Source: Arthrobacter sp. SO3 | GTDB lineage: Bacteria > Actinomycetota > Actinomycetes > Actinomycetales > Micrococcaceae | NCBI RefSeq assembly: GCF_020532825.1 | Contig: NZ_MQTS01000058.1 | Coordinates: 13,019-64,759, forward strand | Length of the DNA stretch: 51,741 bases | Direction: 5' to 3' | Shown here: piece after piece, positions 16,871 to 25,983 of the stretch | How the letters are laid out: every line of letters begins with the position of its first letter | Numbering within the stretch: position 1 is the first letter of the stretch | The notes under the pieces: model-generated | What the model saw: the letters and a program-made list of their open reading frames with translations, nothing else | Databases searched by the model: none | What the model was told of the DNA's origin: nothing | Position numbers and translations under genes: made by a program

Positions 16871-17809
16871 ATGGTGTCTGCCGGCAGCAACGCACAGAAC
16901 AATCCGGAACCTGAGGGGTTCGGATCGGCGCTGGTTGATGAAGCCGCCCGCCGGGATGCCGCCCTGGGCGACGTGGACTGGGCCGCCCTCCCCGACGGCG
17001 CTGTCCGGGGCAGCTTCCATACCCCCAGCGGAACACTCGCCACCGTGTCCATGGGCACCCCGGGAAACCCGCGGGTGCTCCTGGTTCCCGGGGCCACCGG
17101 ATCCAAGGAAGACTTTGTCCTGATGCTTCCCGAGCTCGCCGCTGCCGGGTATTACGTCCTGAGCTGCGACATCGCCGGCCAGTACGAATCGGCCGCGGCT
17201 GGCCCCGAAAACCTGGTGCCCCCCCGCGCCCACTACGATTACGACCTGTTCACCAACGACCTGATCGCCTTGCTCGACGCCGAAGAAGGGCCCGCACACG
17301 TCGTCGGGTATTCCTTTGCCGCGATCGTAGCCCAGCTGGCGTTCTCCCGGCGTCCGGAAAAGTTCCGGAGCCTGACGCTGCTCAGCTGCCCGCCCGAGCC
17401 TGGCCAGGGCTTCCGCGGCGTCCAGCGCATCGGCCGGTTCAGCCGCTGGGCCAGCCCGCGGGTCGGCGCCGCGCTGATGATCTGGGGCATCCGCGTCAAC
17501 GTCGTGCACGTCCCGCCCAGCCGGATACGGTTTGTGAAATACCGGTTCCGGTTCACCCGCCGGAACTCCGTGAGCGACATCTTCGGGCTGATGCAGCACG
17601 CTCCCGATCTGCGGGCGGCACTGGCCGCGGCGTCGCTGCCGAAGTTCGTCGCCGTCGGCGAACACGACCTCTGGCCGCTGGCGCTCCACCGCCGCTTCGC
17701 GCAGTCGATCGGCGCGCGCATTGCGGTCTACCGCGGCGGGCACAGCCCGAGTGAGACCTCGCCGCACCAGATGACCCGGGACCTGATCGCGCTCTACGGA
17801 GCTGTGTGA
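16871..17809 (+). CDS. Alpha/beta hydrolase
   Basis: A 312-aa alpha/beta-fold hydrolase: oxyanion region LVPGATGSKEDFV, nucleophile VVGYSFAAIVAQ (Ser near 144), acid in VGEHDLWPL and catalytic His in YRGGHSPSE. There is a lid of about 75 residues between the nucleophile and the acid. No signal peptide is present. The family includes haloalkane dehalogenases, epoxide hydrolases and esterases; the residues seen do not decide among them. The start follows a TATGTT box by 6 bases (leaderless). Its last 16 bases overlap the convergent glycosyltransferase gene. Confidence 0.8.
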   Translation: MVSAGSNAQNNPEPEGFGSALVDEAARRDAALGDVDWAALPDGAVRGSFHTPSGTLATVSMGTPGNPRVLLVPGATGSKEDFVLMLPELAAAGYYVLSCDIAGQYESAAAGPENLVPPRAHYDYDLFTNDLIALLDAEEGPAHVVGYSFAAIVAQLAFSRRPEKFRSLTLLSCPPEPGQGFRGVQRIGRFSRWASPRVGAALMIWGIRVNVVHVPPSRIRFVKYRFRFTRRNSVSDIFGLMQHAPDLRAALAAASLPKFVAVGEHDLWPLALHRRFAQSIGARIAVYRGGHSPSETSPHQMTRDLIALYGAV

Positions 17810-18549
17810 CGCGGCTGGTCGCGTTCCCATTGGCGCCGGCGCCGCCGCCGCCGGAACGGGCCCTCCTCCTTAAATTCGATGGCAAAGGTGGTCCGCGCCA
17901 TCGACAGCCGCTTCCCGACGGAGTGCCAGGTCGCCAGCGGCCGCGCTGAGACCAGCACCCGGAGCGAGGGGTCAGCGATCACCGTCACTTCTGGCGGGAT
18001 CTGGTAGGAAATGTCCAGATCATCGTGGACCGGCGGAAGGCCGCGATGGATGGAGCCGCGGATGCGGTCCCACACGTCCGAGCGCAGGGCGAAATTCGAG
18101 CCGAACAGCGGAGGATGCCCCAGCAGCCAGCCGATGGCCCAGAAATACCCGGGAATGTAAACACTCGTGCCCACCCACCGGGCGAACCGGGTTTCCCCGT
18201 AGAAATCGCCGGGACCGGACACGGCGGACAGTGGACCTGCCTTCTCGAGGATGGCTGCAACCCGTTCGAGCCAGTCGGCGGGCGGAACCGAGTCCGTGTC
18301 CAGCCTGGCGATCAGCTCGAAGCGCGCCTGGTCGAAGCCATACGCCGTGGACGCGGCGATGCCCGGGAGTTCGACGGCGATCCGCCGCACGCCCGCGGCG
18401 GCACAGACCTCTGCGGTGTTGTCCGTGCTGGCGTTGTCTATTACGACGATTTCATCAGCCGGACGGGTCTGCCTGGCGAGTGCGGCGAGGCAGACCGCGA
18501 GCATGTCAGCGTCGTTCCGGGTAGGGATAACCACCGAGATTGTTGTCAT
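17794..18549 (-). CDS. Glycosyltransferase family 2
   Basis: A 251-aa GT-A enzyme: [23 protein letters not shown] at the N-terminus, [17 protein letters not shown] binding the nucleotide sugar, and [16 protein letters not shown] carrying the metal-binding DxD-like acidic pair. [14 protein letters not shown] and [10 protein letters not shown] form the acceptor side. The C-terminus is very basic ([10 protein letters not shown]), which suggests membrane association by charge. It has no transmembrane helix. It transfers a sugar to an unknown acceptor, perhaps a lipid or wall polymer. The -10 box TATAGT on the minus strand (18564-18559) lies 9 bases before the start. Confidence 0.85.
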   Translation of the reverse strand: MTTISVVIPTRNDADMLAVCLAALARQTRPADEIVVIDNASTDNTAEVCAAAGVRRIAVELPGIAASTAYGFDQARFELIARLDTDSVPPADWLERVAAILEKAGPLSAVSGPGDFYGETRFARWVGTSVYIPGYFWAIGWLLGHPPLFGSNFALRSDVWDRIRGSIHRGLPPVHDDLDISYQIPPEVTVIADPSLRVLVSARPLATWHSVGKRLSMARTTFAIEFKEEGPFRRRRRRRQWERDQPRHTAP

Positions 18550-18599
18550 ATTGCCCCGACTATAGTCCGGGGACGGGACGAAATGCCCCCGTTGGCCTC

Positions 18600-18628
18600 T
18601 TGCACCGCGGCCCCCGGCCCCGTAGGTT
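18600..18628 (+). promoter_or_regulatory. cspA promoter
   Basis: TTGCAC (18600-18605), a 17-base spacer and TAGGTT (18623-18628). The resulting 5' leader is about 73 bases, a common feature of cold-shock genes. Confidence 0.55.
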
Positions 18629-18707
18629 GGGCAACAGCGGACGAATGTCTCCGCAGCCGTTGGCCTCAGGGCCGCCGGAGATCAGCAGCATTTCAGAAGG
18701 ATATGGC

Positions 18708-18911
18708 ATGGCTACAGGCACAGTTAAATGGTTCAACGCCGAAAAGGGTTTTGGCTTCATTGCCCCGGATGACGGGTCAGCCGACGTTTTCGCCCACTAC
18801 TCGGCGATCGCCAGCAGCGGCTACCGCTCGCTGGACGAGAACCAGAAGGTCGAGTTCGACGTCACCCAGGGCCCGAAGGGCCCGCAGGCCGAGAACATCC
18901 GCCCGCTCTAA
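18708..18911 (+). CDS. cspA: Cold-shock protein (CspA family)
   Basis: A 67-aa single-stranded nucleic-acid-binding OB-fold protein acting as an RNA chaperone. RNP1 is KGFGFI (residues about 14-19) and RNP2 is DVFAHYSAI (about 27-35); the start [20 protein letters not shown] is canonical. AGAAGGA is placed before the ATG at 18708. The gene has its own promoter and a strong terminator. Several Csp paralogues are usual in actinobacteria, so whether this one is cold-induced cannot be told. Confidence 0.96.
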   Translation: MATGTVKWFNAEKGFGFIAPDDGSADVFAHYSAIASSGYRSLDENQKVEFDVTQGPKGPQAENIRPL

Positions 18912-18967
18912 GTACTCCGGATAGCAGCACCGGCCAGCCGGCCGCCATGCTTTCCCCAAGACCACAG

Positions 18968-19009
18968 ACGCCCCACCCGAGGCTTTTCCTCGGGGGGGCG
19001 TTTGTTGTT
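18968..19009 (+). terminator. Rho-independent terminator of cspA
   Basis: ACGCCCC-A-CCCGAGG pairs with CCTCGGG-G-GGGCGT around a CTTTT loop, followed by TTTGTTGTT. Confidence 0.9.
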
Positions 19010-19037
19010 GGGGCTGCCATTTGCCCTGCGGCCGCCG

Positions 19038-21014
19038 TCAGCCGACGTGCACCCAGGGCCGTTTGGTGACGTCCGGTTCGGCTTCGCGCAGCACCTCGCG
19101 GGTCACGGGAGCGATCTCGCCCTCGCCGAAGGCCAGGAACCGCAGGAGGTTGCTGACGGGATTCCCTTCGGTCCAGCGGAAGTAGATGTGCGGCATCAGG
19201 CCGGTCACGTCGCGGATGTGCAGCAGGACTGAGGCGATCGTGTTCGGAACCACAGGTCCGTGGACTTCCAGGATCCGGTAGCCGTGCCTGGTGATGCCGC
19301 GAACGGCGAGCTCCGTCTCAAAGTCGGAGGAGTCGTCCACAATCACCTCGAGGAAAAGGGCGCGGTAGTCCAGCGGCAAGTGGCTGACCTCCGTGGCGGA
19401 CTCCAGTTTCTGCCGGTAGGCCTCTGCGCTCATCCGGAGCGGCTCATGGGCGATGATCCGGATGGGCCCCTCCAGCTCATCGGACATGAACTCCAGCGCC
19501 GCACGGTCCAGATGGACATGGGTGGCGTGCAGCTCAAACGAGCGCCGGACCCGCGACAGCAGCGAAATCACGATGATCCCCAAAATGAAGACCGAAGCGA
19601 TCCGGATGCCTTCGGGCCGTTCGATGACGTTCGCCACGGTGGTGTAGACGAACACGACGGCGATGACGCCGAACCCGAGCGTGCGTTTGCGCTGACGCTG
19701 ACGTCGGGCCGAGAGCGTCACGGCCACCGCCGCCGATGTCATCAGCACCAGCACACCGGTGGCGTAGGCACCGCCCTGCGCGTCGACGTCGGCGTTGAAG
19801 ATCCAGGTGATCAGGAAGCCGACCAGGGTGAAGACGAGCACCAGCGGCCGGACGGCACGCGCCCAGCCCGGGGCCATACCGTACCGGGGCAGGTAGCGGG
19901 GCACCAGGTTCAGCAACCCGGCCATGGCGGAGGCCCCGGCGAACCAGAGGATCGCGATAGTGCTGATGTCATAGACGGTGCCGAACCCCACCCCGAGGTA
20001 TTCGTGGGCCAGGAACGCCAGCGCGCGCCCGTTCGCCTGGCCGCCAGGCTGGAATTCCTGCTCCGGGATGAGCACCACGGTCGTAAAGCTGCTGACGATC
20101 AGGAAGCTGCTCATAATCACGGCAGCAGTCGTCAGGAGCCTGCGGGCGCCCGCGATGCGGCCAGCCGGATTGTCCTCGGTGTCGCTCTCGTGTCCCCGGA
20201 TCTGCGGCATGACGGCCACCCCCGTCTCGAACCCGGACAGGCCCAGTGCCAGCTTGGGGAAGACGAGCAGGGCAAAGCCGACAGCCAGCAGCGGGTTTCC
20301 GTGCGAGGTGGAGATGGCCTGCCACCAGTTGTCCACAGCCATGGGGTGGGTGAAGACTTCAAAGACCGAAGCGGCCAGCACCACCAGGTTCAGTCCCAGA
20401 TAGACGGCGACGAGGAGGACGGCGACTCCAATGGCTTCCTTGAAACCCCGCAGGAAAACAGCACCCAGCAGCGCCAGGAGAAAGAGCGTGATCAACACGT
20501 TTTGTCCCTGCAGCCAGCCCGGGGCCATCGGATTCTGGATCAGGTGCGCCGTGGCGTCCGCAGCCGAAAGCGTCATGGTGATCATGAAGTCCGTTGCGGC
20601 GAAGCCCAGCAGGACCAGGACGAACAGCTTGCCGCCCCACCGCGGCATGAGCCGCTCGAGCATCGCGATGGAACCCTCGCCCCGGTGGCTCTCGCCTGCC
20701 ACGCGCCGGTAGACGGGCAGGGCGCCGAGCAGCGTGATGAGAACGAGCACGAGGGTCGCCAGCGGCGAGATCACGCCCGCGGCGAGCGCGGCGATCGCCG
20801 GCTGATAGCCCAGGGTGGAGAAATAATCGACGCCGGTCAGGCACATCACCTGCCACCAGGAGTGTTTTTTCTCGTGGGCCGTGGGCATGCCGCCCGGGCC
20901 CTGGTGGCTGCCCTTGCTGTCCTGCAGCCCGAACAACAGCCAGTTCCTCATCGTCGCTCTGGCCCGTGGCCGCGGAGCCGACGGGTCTGCCGGCGGCCTG
21001 CTCAGCGTGGTCAT
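19038..21014 (-). CDS. APC-superfamily permease with C-terminal cytoplasmic domain (possible K+ transporter)
   Basis: A 658-aa carrier. After ~50 polar residues come about 12 hydrophobic helices starting [20 protein letters not shown]; the loop [20 protein letters not shown] and the helix [20 protein letters not shown] are conserved-looking. A cytoplasmic tail of about 180 residues begins after [13 protein letters not shown] and contains RITHGY-like and [17 protein letters not shown] stretches, loosely reminiscent of the Kup tail. Family annotation would be amino-acid permease, but the gene is divergent from KdpD-KdpE, whose usual targets are potassium importers, and KimA/Kup potassium carriers belong to the same superfamily. 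Potassium as substrate is therefore a reasoned guess. AAGGAAG precedes the ATG. Confidence 0.75.
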   Translation of the reverse strand: MTTLSRPPADPSAPRPRARATMRNWLLFGLQDSKGSHQGPGGMPTAHEKKHSWWQVMCLTGVDYFSTLGYQPAIAALAAGVISPLATLVLVLITLLGALPVYRRVAGESHRGEGSIAMLERLMPRWGGKLFVLVLLGFAATDFMITMTLSAADATAHLIQNPMAPGWLQGQNVLITLFLLALLGAVFLRGFKEAIGVAVLLVAVYLGLNLVVLAASVFEVFTHPMAVDNWWQAISTSHGNPLLAVGFALLVFPKLALGLSGFETGVAVMPQIRGHESDTEDNPAGRIAGARRLLTTAAVIMSSFLIVSSFTTVVLIPEQEFQPGGQANGRALAFLAHEYLGVGFGTVYDISTIAILWFAGASAMAGLLNLVPRYLPRYGMAPGWARAVRPLVLVFTLVGFLITWIFNADVDAQGGAYATGVLVLMTSAAVAVTLSARRQRQRKRTLGFGVIAVVFVYTTVANVIERPEGIRIASVFILGIIVISLLSRVRRSFELHATHVHLDRAALEFMSDELEGPIRIIAHEPLRMSAEAYRQKLESATEVSHLPLDYRALFLEVIVDDSSDFETELAVRGITRHGYRILEVHGPVVPNTIASVLLHIRDVTGLMPHIYFRWTEGNPVSNLLRFLAFGEGEIAPVTREVLREAEPDVTKRPWVHVG

Positions 21015-21180
21015 GTCTTCCTTCCCTCACGGCGCGGTCTGCTGGTGCGGGCGCCGCACTGCTCCCAGTTGTGAAACTAGCAGCGGCCGGCCGCCGCCTC
21101 CCAGCCCCGGCGGGGATCTTGACGAATCCCTGACGCAGCGCGGCACTCCGGGAAGCGGACGTGAATGCAAGAATGGCTCC

Positions 21181-23877
21181 ATGGCACGTGGAACGCTGCG
21201 CATCTTCCTGGGGTCTGCACCCGGCGTCGGCAAGACCTACACGATGCTCCGGGAAGGACACCGGCTGCGCGATGGCGGCGAGGACGTCGTCGTCGCGTTC
21301 GCCCGGGACCGCGGCCGCCGCGACACACGAGCCCTGCTGGCAGGGCTCGAGCTCATCCCGGCCGCGCGCGTCCCTTACCGGGCGCTCCATCTCGAAGAGC
21401 TGGATTTGGACGCGGTGATCCGCCGCGGGCCCGCCACGGCATTGGTGGATGAGTATGCCCACACCAATCCGCCTGGGAGCCGGAATGCCCACCGGTGGCA
21501 GGACATTGACGAACTGCTGGACGCCGGCATCAACGTCCTCTCCACACTGGACGTCCAGAACCTTGCATCCCTCAGCGACGTCGTCAGTACCATTACCGAG
21601 GACCGGCCGGCGGAGACCGTGCCTGATGAGATCGCCCGGCGGGCCGGACAGATCCAGCTGGTGGACATCGCCCCGGAGCTCCTGCGGCAGCGGCTCGCGG
21701 ACGGCAAGATCGTCGCCACTGACAGGATCGATGCTGCGCTCGCGGGCTACTACCGTCCGGGCAACCAGGCGGCCCTGCGTGAGCTGGCCCTGCTGTGGCT
21801 GGCGGACCGGGTCGACGAGGGGCTCGCAAGCTATCGGGCGGGAAAAGGGATCGAGACCAGCTGGCCGGCCCGGGAGCGGATTGTCGTCGGGTTGCCCGGC
21901 GGCCAGGAGGGCGAGATCCTGATCCGCCGCGGGGCGCGCATCCTCAACCGGGTCAACAGCGGGGACCTCCTGGCGGTGCACGTGCGTGCAGCGGACAGGG
22001 TGGCCGCGGAACCGCCGCAGGTGCTGGAGTCGCAGCGCCGCCTGGTCCAGGACCTGGGCGGCAGTTACCACGTTGTGGCCGGCGACGATCCGGCCGCCGC
22101 GCTGTTGGACTTCGCCCGGAGCGTCAACGCGACCCAGATCGTCATCGGAATGCCACGCCGCGGCAGCGTGTCCGGACTGCTGGCGGGCCTCCGTGGCACG
22201 CGCACCGGAGCCAGAGTGGTCCGCGGAGGCGGTGCCATCGATGTCCACATCGTGTCCCGGCCGGCAGAGCGCACAGGCCCGGGGGTGCCACGGCGGCGGG
22301 ACCTGGGCCGTGTCCGCGTGGCGACTGGGTTTGTGATGGCAGTCTGCCTTCCTGCGCTGCTGGAGCTTCTGCTGGCCGTGATCCCGGAAAAGAGCCTGGC
22401 CACCACCGTCCTCGTCCAGCTCACCGGATCCGTCGCCGTGGCCCTGGTCGGTGGCCTGTGGCCCGCGATCCTCGCGGCGCTCTGGAGCAGCCTGCTGGTG
22501 AACTACTTCTCCACTGCGCCGGTGGGCAACCTGACCATCAGCGATGCGGAGAACGCGCTGGCCCTTCTGGTGTTTGTCGGCGTGTCCGCCGCGGTCGCCA
22601 TCGTTGTGGACCTCTCCGCGCGGCGTTCCAAGGAAGCGGCTCTCGCGAGTGCGGAGGCCGCCACCCTCGCGGATCTCTCGCGAGGGGCTGCCGGCTCGGA
22701 GGACACCCTTGTCGGCTTGCTGGAACAAGCGCTGGAAGTCTTCCAGGTCCGGGGCGCAGCCCTTTTGGGCCGGGCGGACGACGACGGCGGCCGGGCGGGT
22801 GATGGCGCTCGAGCCGCGGGCGGGGGCTGGCAGCTGATCGCCAGTGCGGGCGACGTTCCGGCCCTCGGTTACGGCGCCGGGGGCGGTCCCGGCATGGCGG
22901 ACATCCTCGGTGACAACGTCGAAAGGATCGACGCCGCGACGTGCCTGGTCCTGACCGGCCGGGTGCTGCCGGCCAGCGACAGGCGGCTACTCGGGGCCTT
23001 TGGTGTCCATCTGATGGCCCAGCTGGAACGCCAGCAACTGCAGGCCAGCCGGTCCGAGGTCCTCAAGCTCGCTGAAGGCAACACGATGCGGACCTCGATC
23101 CTCCGCGCCGTCTCCCACGATCTCCGCACTCCGCTGGCCGGAATCAAGCTCGCGGTCGGAGCCCTGCGGCAGGAGGGCGTCCGCTACACCCGGGAAGAGG
23201 AGCAGGAGCTGCTGGCGACCATCGAGGACTGCTCGGACCGGCTGGAAGTGCTGGTGGGCAACTTGCTGGACATGTCCCGGATCACGTCCGACTCGATCAA
23301 GCCGCTGTTGCGCGCGGTGCGCTGGTACGAGATCATTCCCGGCGGACTGCACGGGATCGCTCCGGGCCGGGTGCGCGTTGAGCTCCCTGCCAACATGGCA
23401 GAGGTCGATGCGGACGAGGGCATGCTCGAGCGTGTCATCGCGAACATCGTGGAGAACGCCGTCAAATACGCCCCCGGATCCGACATTGTGATTACCGGCT
23501 CCGCGGGCGGGCTCGGGGCTGCCAGCGTGAACGGCATCCCGGCCGGGGATCTGCGCATCATCGACCACGGCACGGGCATACCGGCGGATCGGGTCGTGGA
23601 CATGTTCCGCCCCTTCCAGCGCCTCGACGATGCCACGCACGCAACCGGGGTGGGTCTTGGCCTCGCTGTCGCCAAGGGATTCACCGAGGCGATGGGCGGC
23701 AGGCTGACCGCCGAGGCGACGCCGGGCGGCGGACTCACCATGGTGATCAGCCTCCCGCTCTCCGCCGGGGCCCCGTTCCAGGCGGAGCCGGTCCAGGCCC
23801 CGCTGCAGCCGCAGTCGGCCGTCGTCGGGCGCCACCATGCACCGCCGATCCTCTCCTCCGGGACGGACGCGGTATGA
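21181..23877 (+). CDS. kdpD: KdpD-type osmosensitive K+ channel sensor histidine kinase
   Basis: Full-length KdpD (898 aa). The N-terminal KdpD domain has Walker A GSAPGVGKT (11-19) and DEYAHTN (90-96). It is followed by a universal-stress-type domain (IVVGLPGGQEGEILIRRGARI), four membrane helices (about 380-480), a GAF-like region, HisKA with phospho-acceptor His646 in AVSHDLRTPLAG, and HATPase (NIVENAVKYAP, DHGTGIPADR, GVGLGLAVAKGF). It senses low potassium or turgor and phosphorylates KdpE. The ATG at 21181 is chosen because the Walker domain starts there; the longer frame overlaps the divergent promoter. Its stop overlaps kdpE (ATGA). No kdpFABC genes are adjacent. Confidence 0.95.
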   Translation: MARGTLRIFLGSAPGVGKTYTMLREGHRLRDGGEDVVVAFARDRGRRDTRALLAGLELIPAARVPYRALHLEELDLDAVIRRGPATALVDEYAHTNPPGSRNAHRWQDIDELLDAGINVLSTLDVQNLASLSDVVSTITEDRPAETVPDEIARRAGQIQLVDIAPELLRQRLADGKIVATDRIDAALAGYYRPGNQAALRELALLWLADRVDEGLASYRAGKGIETSWPARERIVVGLPGGQEGEILIRRGARILNRVNSGDLLAVHVRAADRVAAEPPQVLESQRRLVQDLGGSYHVVAGDDPAAALLDFARSVNATQIVIGMPRRGSVSGLLAGLRGTRTGARVVRGGGAIDVHIVSRPAERTGPGVPRRRDLGRVRVATGFVMAVCLPALLELLLAVIPEKSLATTVLVQLTGSVAVALVGGLWPAILAALWSSLLVNYFSTAPVGNLTISDAENALALLVFVGVSAAVAIVVDLSARRSKEAALASAEAATLADLSRGAAGSEDTLVGLLEQALEVFQVRGAALLGRADDDGGRAGDGARAAGGGWQLIASAGDVPALGYGAGGGPGMADILGDNVERIDAATCLVLTGRVLPASDRRLLGAFGVHLMAQLERQQLQASRSEVLKLAEGNTMRTSILRAVSHDLRTPLAGIKLAVGALRQEGVRYTREEEQELLATIEDCSDRLEVLVGNLLDMSRITSDSIKPLLRAVRWYEIIPGGLHGIAPGRVRVELPANMAEVDADEGMLERVIANIVENAVKYAPGSDIVITGSAGGLGAASVNGIPAGDLRIIDHGTGIPADRVVDMFRPFQRLDDATHATGVGLGLAVAKGFTEAMGGRLTAEATPGGGLTMVISLPLSAGAPFQAEPVQAPLQPQSAVVGRHHAPPILSSGTDAV

Positions 23878-24548
23878 CCTCCGTCCTGGTGGTCGACGAC
23901 GACAGTTATCTGCTCAGGGCGCTGCGGATCACCCTGCAGGCCCACGGCTACGACGTTGCCACGGCGGCGGACGGGCGCTCGGCGCTGCTCGCCGCCCAGC
24001 AGCACCCGCCGGGCCTCGTGATCCTGGACCTTGGGCTCCCCGACATGGACGGGGCCGCCGTGATCCGGAAGCTCCGGACCTGGAGCCGTGTTCCCGTTCT
24101 CGTGTTGTCCGCACGCCACGGTTCACAGGACAAGGTGGACGCCCTCGACGCCGGGGCCGACGACTACCTCACCAAGCCGTTCGGGCTGGAGGAACTTCTC
24201 GCCCGGCTGCGCGCCCTGCTGCGCCGCAGTGCGGACACGGACCAGCCGGCGGCCATCATGACGGATGCGTTCACCGTGGATCTCGGAAAACACCGTGTCA
24301 CCCGCGACGGCCAGGACATCCGGCTCACTCCAACTGAATGGAAAATGCTGGAGGTGCTGGTCCGGAATCCGGAGAAACTCGTCACCCAGCAGCAGCTCCT
24401 GTCCGAGGTCTGGGGTCCGGCATACGCGAAGGAGACCAACTACCTCCGCGTGTACATGGCACAGCTCCGCCGCAAGCTGGAACCGGAGGCGGCCACTCCA
24501 CGTCACCTGATCACCGAGGCCGGCATCGGCTACCGTTTCCAGCCCTGA
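23874..24548 (+). CDS. kdpE: KdpE-type response regulator (OmpR family)
   Basis: A 224-aa two-domain regulator. Its receiver has acidic residues VVDDDS (7-12), phospho-acceptor Asp52 in VILDLGLPDMDG and Lys101 in LTKPFGLEE. The winged-helix domain (about 125-222) has LTPTEWKMLEVLVRNPEKLVTQQQLL and the C-terminal HLITEAGIGYRF. It is translationally coupled to kdpD and converges on the acyl-CoA dehydrogenase gene, with a short CCGCG/CGCGG inverted repeat between. Its likely first target is the divergent permease promoter at 21015-21180. Confidence 0.95.
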   Translation: MTSVLVVDDDSYLLRALRITLQAHGYDVATAADGRSALLAAQQHPPGLVILDLGLPDMDGAAVIRKLRTWSRVPVLVLSARHGSQDKVDALDAGADDYLTKPFGLEELLARLRALLRRSADTDQPAAIMTDAFTVDLGKHRVTRDGQDIRLTPTEWKMLEVLVRNPEKLVTQQQLLSEVWGPAYAKETNYLRVYMAQLRRKLEPEAATPRHLITEAGIGYRFQP

Positions 24549-24584
24549 CGGGATTCCGCGGCACACGCGGGACCCCGAACCCGG

Positions 24585-25820
24585 CTAAACGAAAGCCGAC
24601 TTGCCGGTCACGGCCCTGGCCACGATCAACGAATTGATCTCGTAGCTGCCCTCGTAGGTGTAAAGGATTTCGGCGTCCCCGAAGAGCTTGCCCATCTCGT
24701 AGTCGGTGCTGATCCCGTTGCCGCCCATCAGCGAGCGCCCCATCGCCACCGATGCCCGCGCCAGCCGGGTGGTGGTGGATTTGGCCATCGCGGCCTGGAC
24801 CATCTCCAGCTTGCCGTCTTCCTGGATCCGGGCCAGCTGCGCCATCAGCGACAGCGAGGCCGACGCGTTGCCCAGGATCTCCGCCAGCTGCTGCTGGATC
24901 AGCTGGAAGCGCGCCAGTTCCTTGCCGAACTGCTTCCGCTCCAGCGAGTAGGACCGCGCGACGTCGAACGCGGCCAGCTGGATGCCGGCCGCCTGCCAGC
25001 CCACCCACGCACGCGAATCGCGCAGCAGTTCGTTGGCCTTGGAGAAGTCCGTGGCACCGGGGAGCATGTTGGTCTCCGGAATTCGGACCTCATCGAGCAC
25101 GATGTCGGCGTTCTGCATGATCCGCAGCCCGATTTTGTTCGCGATCTTTGTGGCGGTGTAGCCGGCGCGGTCCGTTTCCACGATGAAGCCCTTGATCTGC
25201 TGGTCCGCGACATCACGCGCCCAGACCAGGGCAAAGTCCGCAATGGTGCCGGCGCCGATCCAGCGCTTGGCGCCGTTGATGACCCACTCGCCGTCCTCGA
25301 GCCGGGCCGTGGTGGCCAGCCCTCCGGCGATGTCCGAGCCGTGGTCCGGTTCGGTCAGGGCGAAGGCACCGATCTGGGTGAAGGCGGTGAGCCCCGGCAG
25401 CCAGCGCTCCTTCTGTTCCTGGGAGCCGAGCTGGTCGATCATGCCCACGATCAGCTCGTTGTGGATCCCCACGAGCGCGGAAAGGGACACATCGGCGCGG
25501 GCCACCTCGACATACATCAGGCCTTTGAACAGCTTGGAGGTGCCGTCCGTCTGCAAGCCGCCCAGGCCGTACTTGCCGAGCTCGGCGAGCAGCCCGAAGG
25601 GGAACTCCTCACGGTTCCAGTAATCGATCGATGCCGCCCGGATCCGGGACTGGAGGAAGTCCCGGATCTCCTGGTAGCGGGACTGTTCCTCCGGTGGCAG
25701 GAGATCGACGATGTACATCAGGTCCGCATCCGGAAAAGGTGGCGCCGCCACGCCTTCCAGCGCCGTTCCATCCTCGGTGACCCTCTGTCCGCTGGCACGT
25801 CCTTGTGGCTGCACGGGCAT
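24585..25820 (-). CDS. Acyl-CoA dehydrogenase, glutaryl-CoA-dehydrogenase-like
   Basis: A 411-aa flavoenzyme oxidising an acyl-CoA to its enoyl-CoA, passing electrons to ETF. It has ALTEPDHGSDIAGGLATTA in the FAD/substrate site, GAKRWIGAGTIADFALVWARD, and the C-terminal base Glu390 in YTYEGSYEINSLIVARAVTG, the position and wording used by glutaryl-CoA dehydrogenases. The Arg that binds the glutaryl carboxylate cannot be verified by eye, so another short acyl chain is possible. An extra ~30-residue N-terminal segment precedes the fold. It is divergent from the acyl-CoA synthetase gene and shares its regulatory region. Confidence 0.9.
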   Translation of the reverse strand: MPVQPQGRASGQRVTEDGTALEGVAAPPFPDADLMYIVDLLPPEEQSRYQEIRDFLQSRIRAASIDYWNREEFPFGLLAELGKYGLGGLQTDGTSKLFKGLMYVEVARADVSLSALVGIHNELIVGMIDQLGSQEQKERWLPGLTAFTQIGAFALTEPDHGSDIAGGLATTARLEDGEWVINGAKRWIGAGTIADFALVWARDVADQQIKGFIVETDRAGYTATKIANKIGLRIMQNADIVLDEVRIPETNMLPGATDFSKANELLRDSRAWVGWQAAGIQLAAFDVARSYSLERKQFGKELARFQLIQQQLAEILGNASASLSLMAQLARIQEDGKLEMVQAAMAKSTTTRLARASVAMGRSLMGGNGISTDYEMGKLFGDAEILYTYEGSYEINSLIVARAVTGKSAFV

Positions 25821-25871
25821 GTATCCCTTCGTAGTGATCCGGTCATGAACCGGGTCGGCTCTTCCAAACCC

Positions 25872-25890
25872 TTGGATGTCCTAGTATATT
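25872..25890 (+). promoter_or_regulatory. Acyl-CoA synthetase promoter block with -10 TATATT
   Basis: TTGGATGTCCTAGTATATT spans 25872-25890 and ends in the -10 box TATATT (25885-25890). Sixteen of its 19 bases recur upstream of mmsA (35959-35941, minus strand), and its first 10 recur upstream of the MHS carrier (30780-30771, minus strand). Confidence 0.5.
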
Positions 25891-25894
25891 GCAC

Positions 25895-25910
25895 AGTGAT
25901 GGGGATCACT
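25895..25910. promoter_or_regulatory. Palindromic operator between acyl-CoA dehydrogenase and synthetase genes
   Basis: AGTGAT-GGGG-ATCACT, a perfect inverted repeat with a 4-base centre, immediately downstream of the -10 box. GTGATC recurs at about 25832 and 25920. The MarR-family product at 27757 is the nearest candidate binder. Confidence 0.55.
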
Positions 25911-25983
25911 AGGCAACTGGTGATCTCCGGGCAACGGCGCCGGGCTTAGAGCGGCTGCGCCACCAGACTTCGAAAGGTGCACC

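Noticed and set aside
19260..21074. A 604-codon plus-strand open frame opposite the permease
   Set aside because: Pure antisense of a clear membrane protein; composition (His/Asp/Gln/Arg) is that of a reversed hydrophobic gene.
20359..22728. A 789-codon open frame on the minus strand across the permease/kdpD boundary
   Set aside because: It is antisense to kdpD and shifted against the permease. Its translation is repetitive Arg/Gly/Pro/His-rich sequence without any motif, as expected for GC-rich shadow frames.
21015..24584. kdpFABC potassium ATPase genes
   Set aside because: Both flanks of kdpDE were read; they hold a permease and an acyl-CoA dehydrogenase, and no P-type ATPase motif (DKTGT) occurs.
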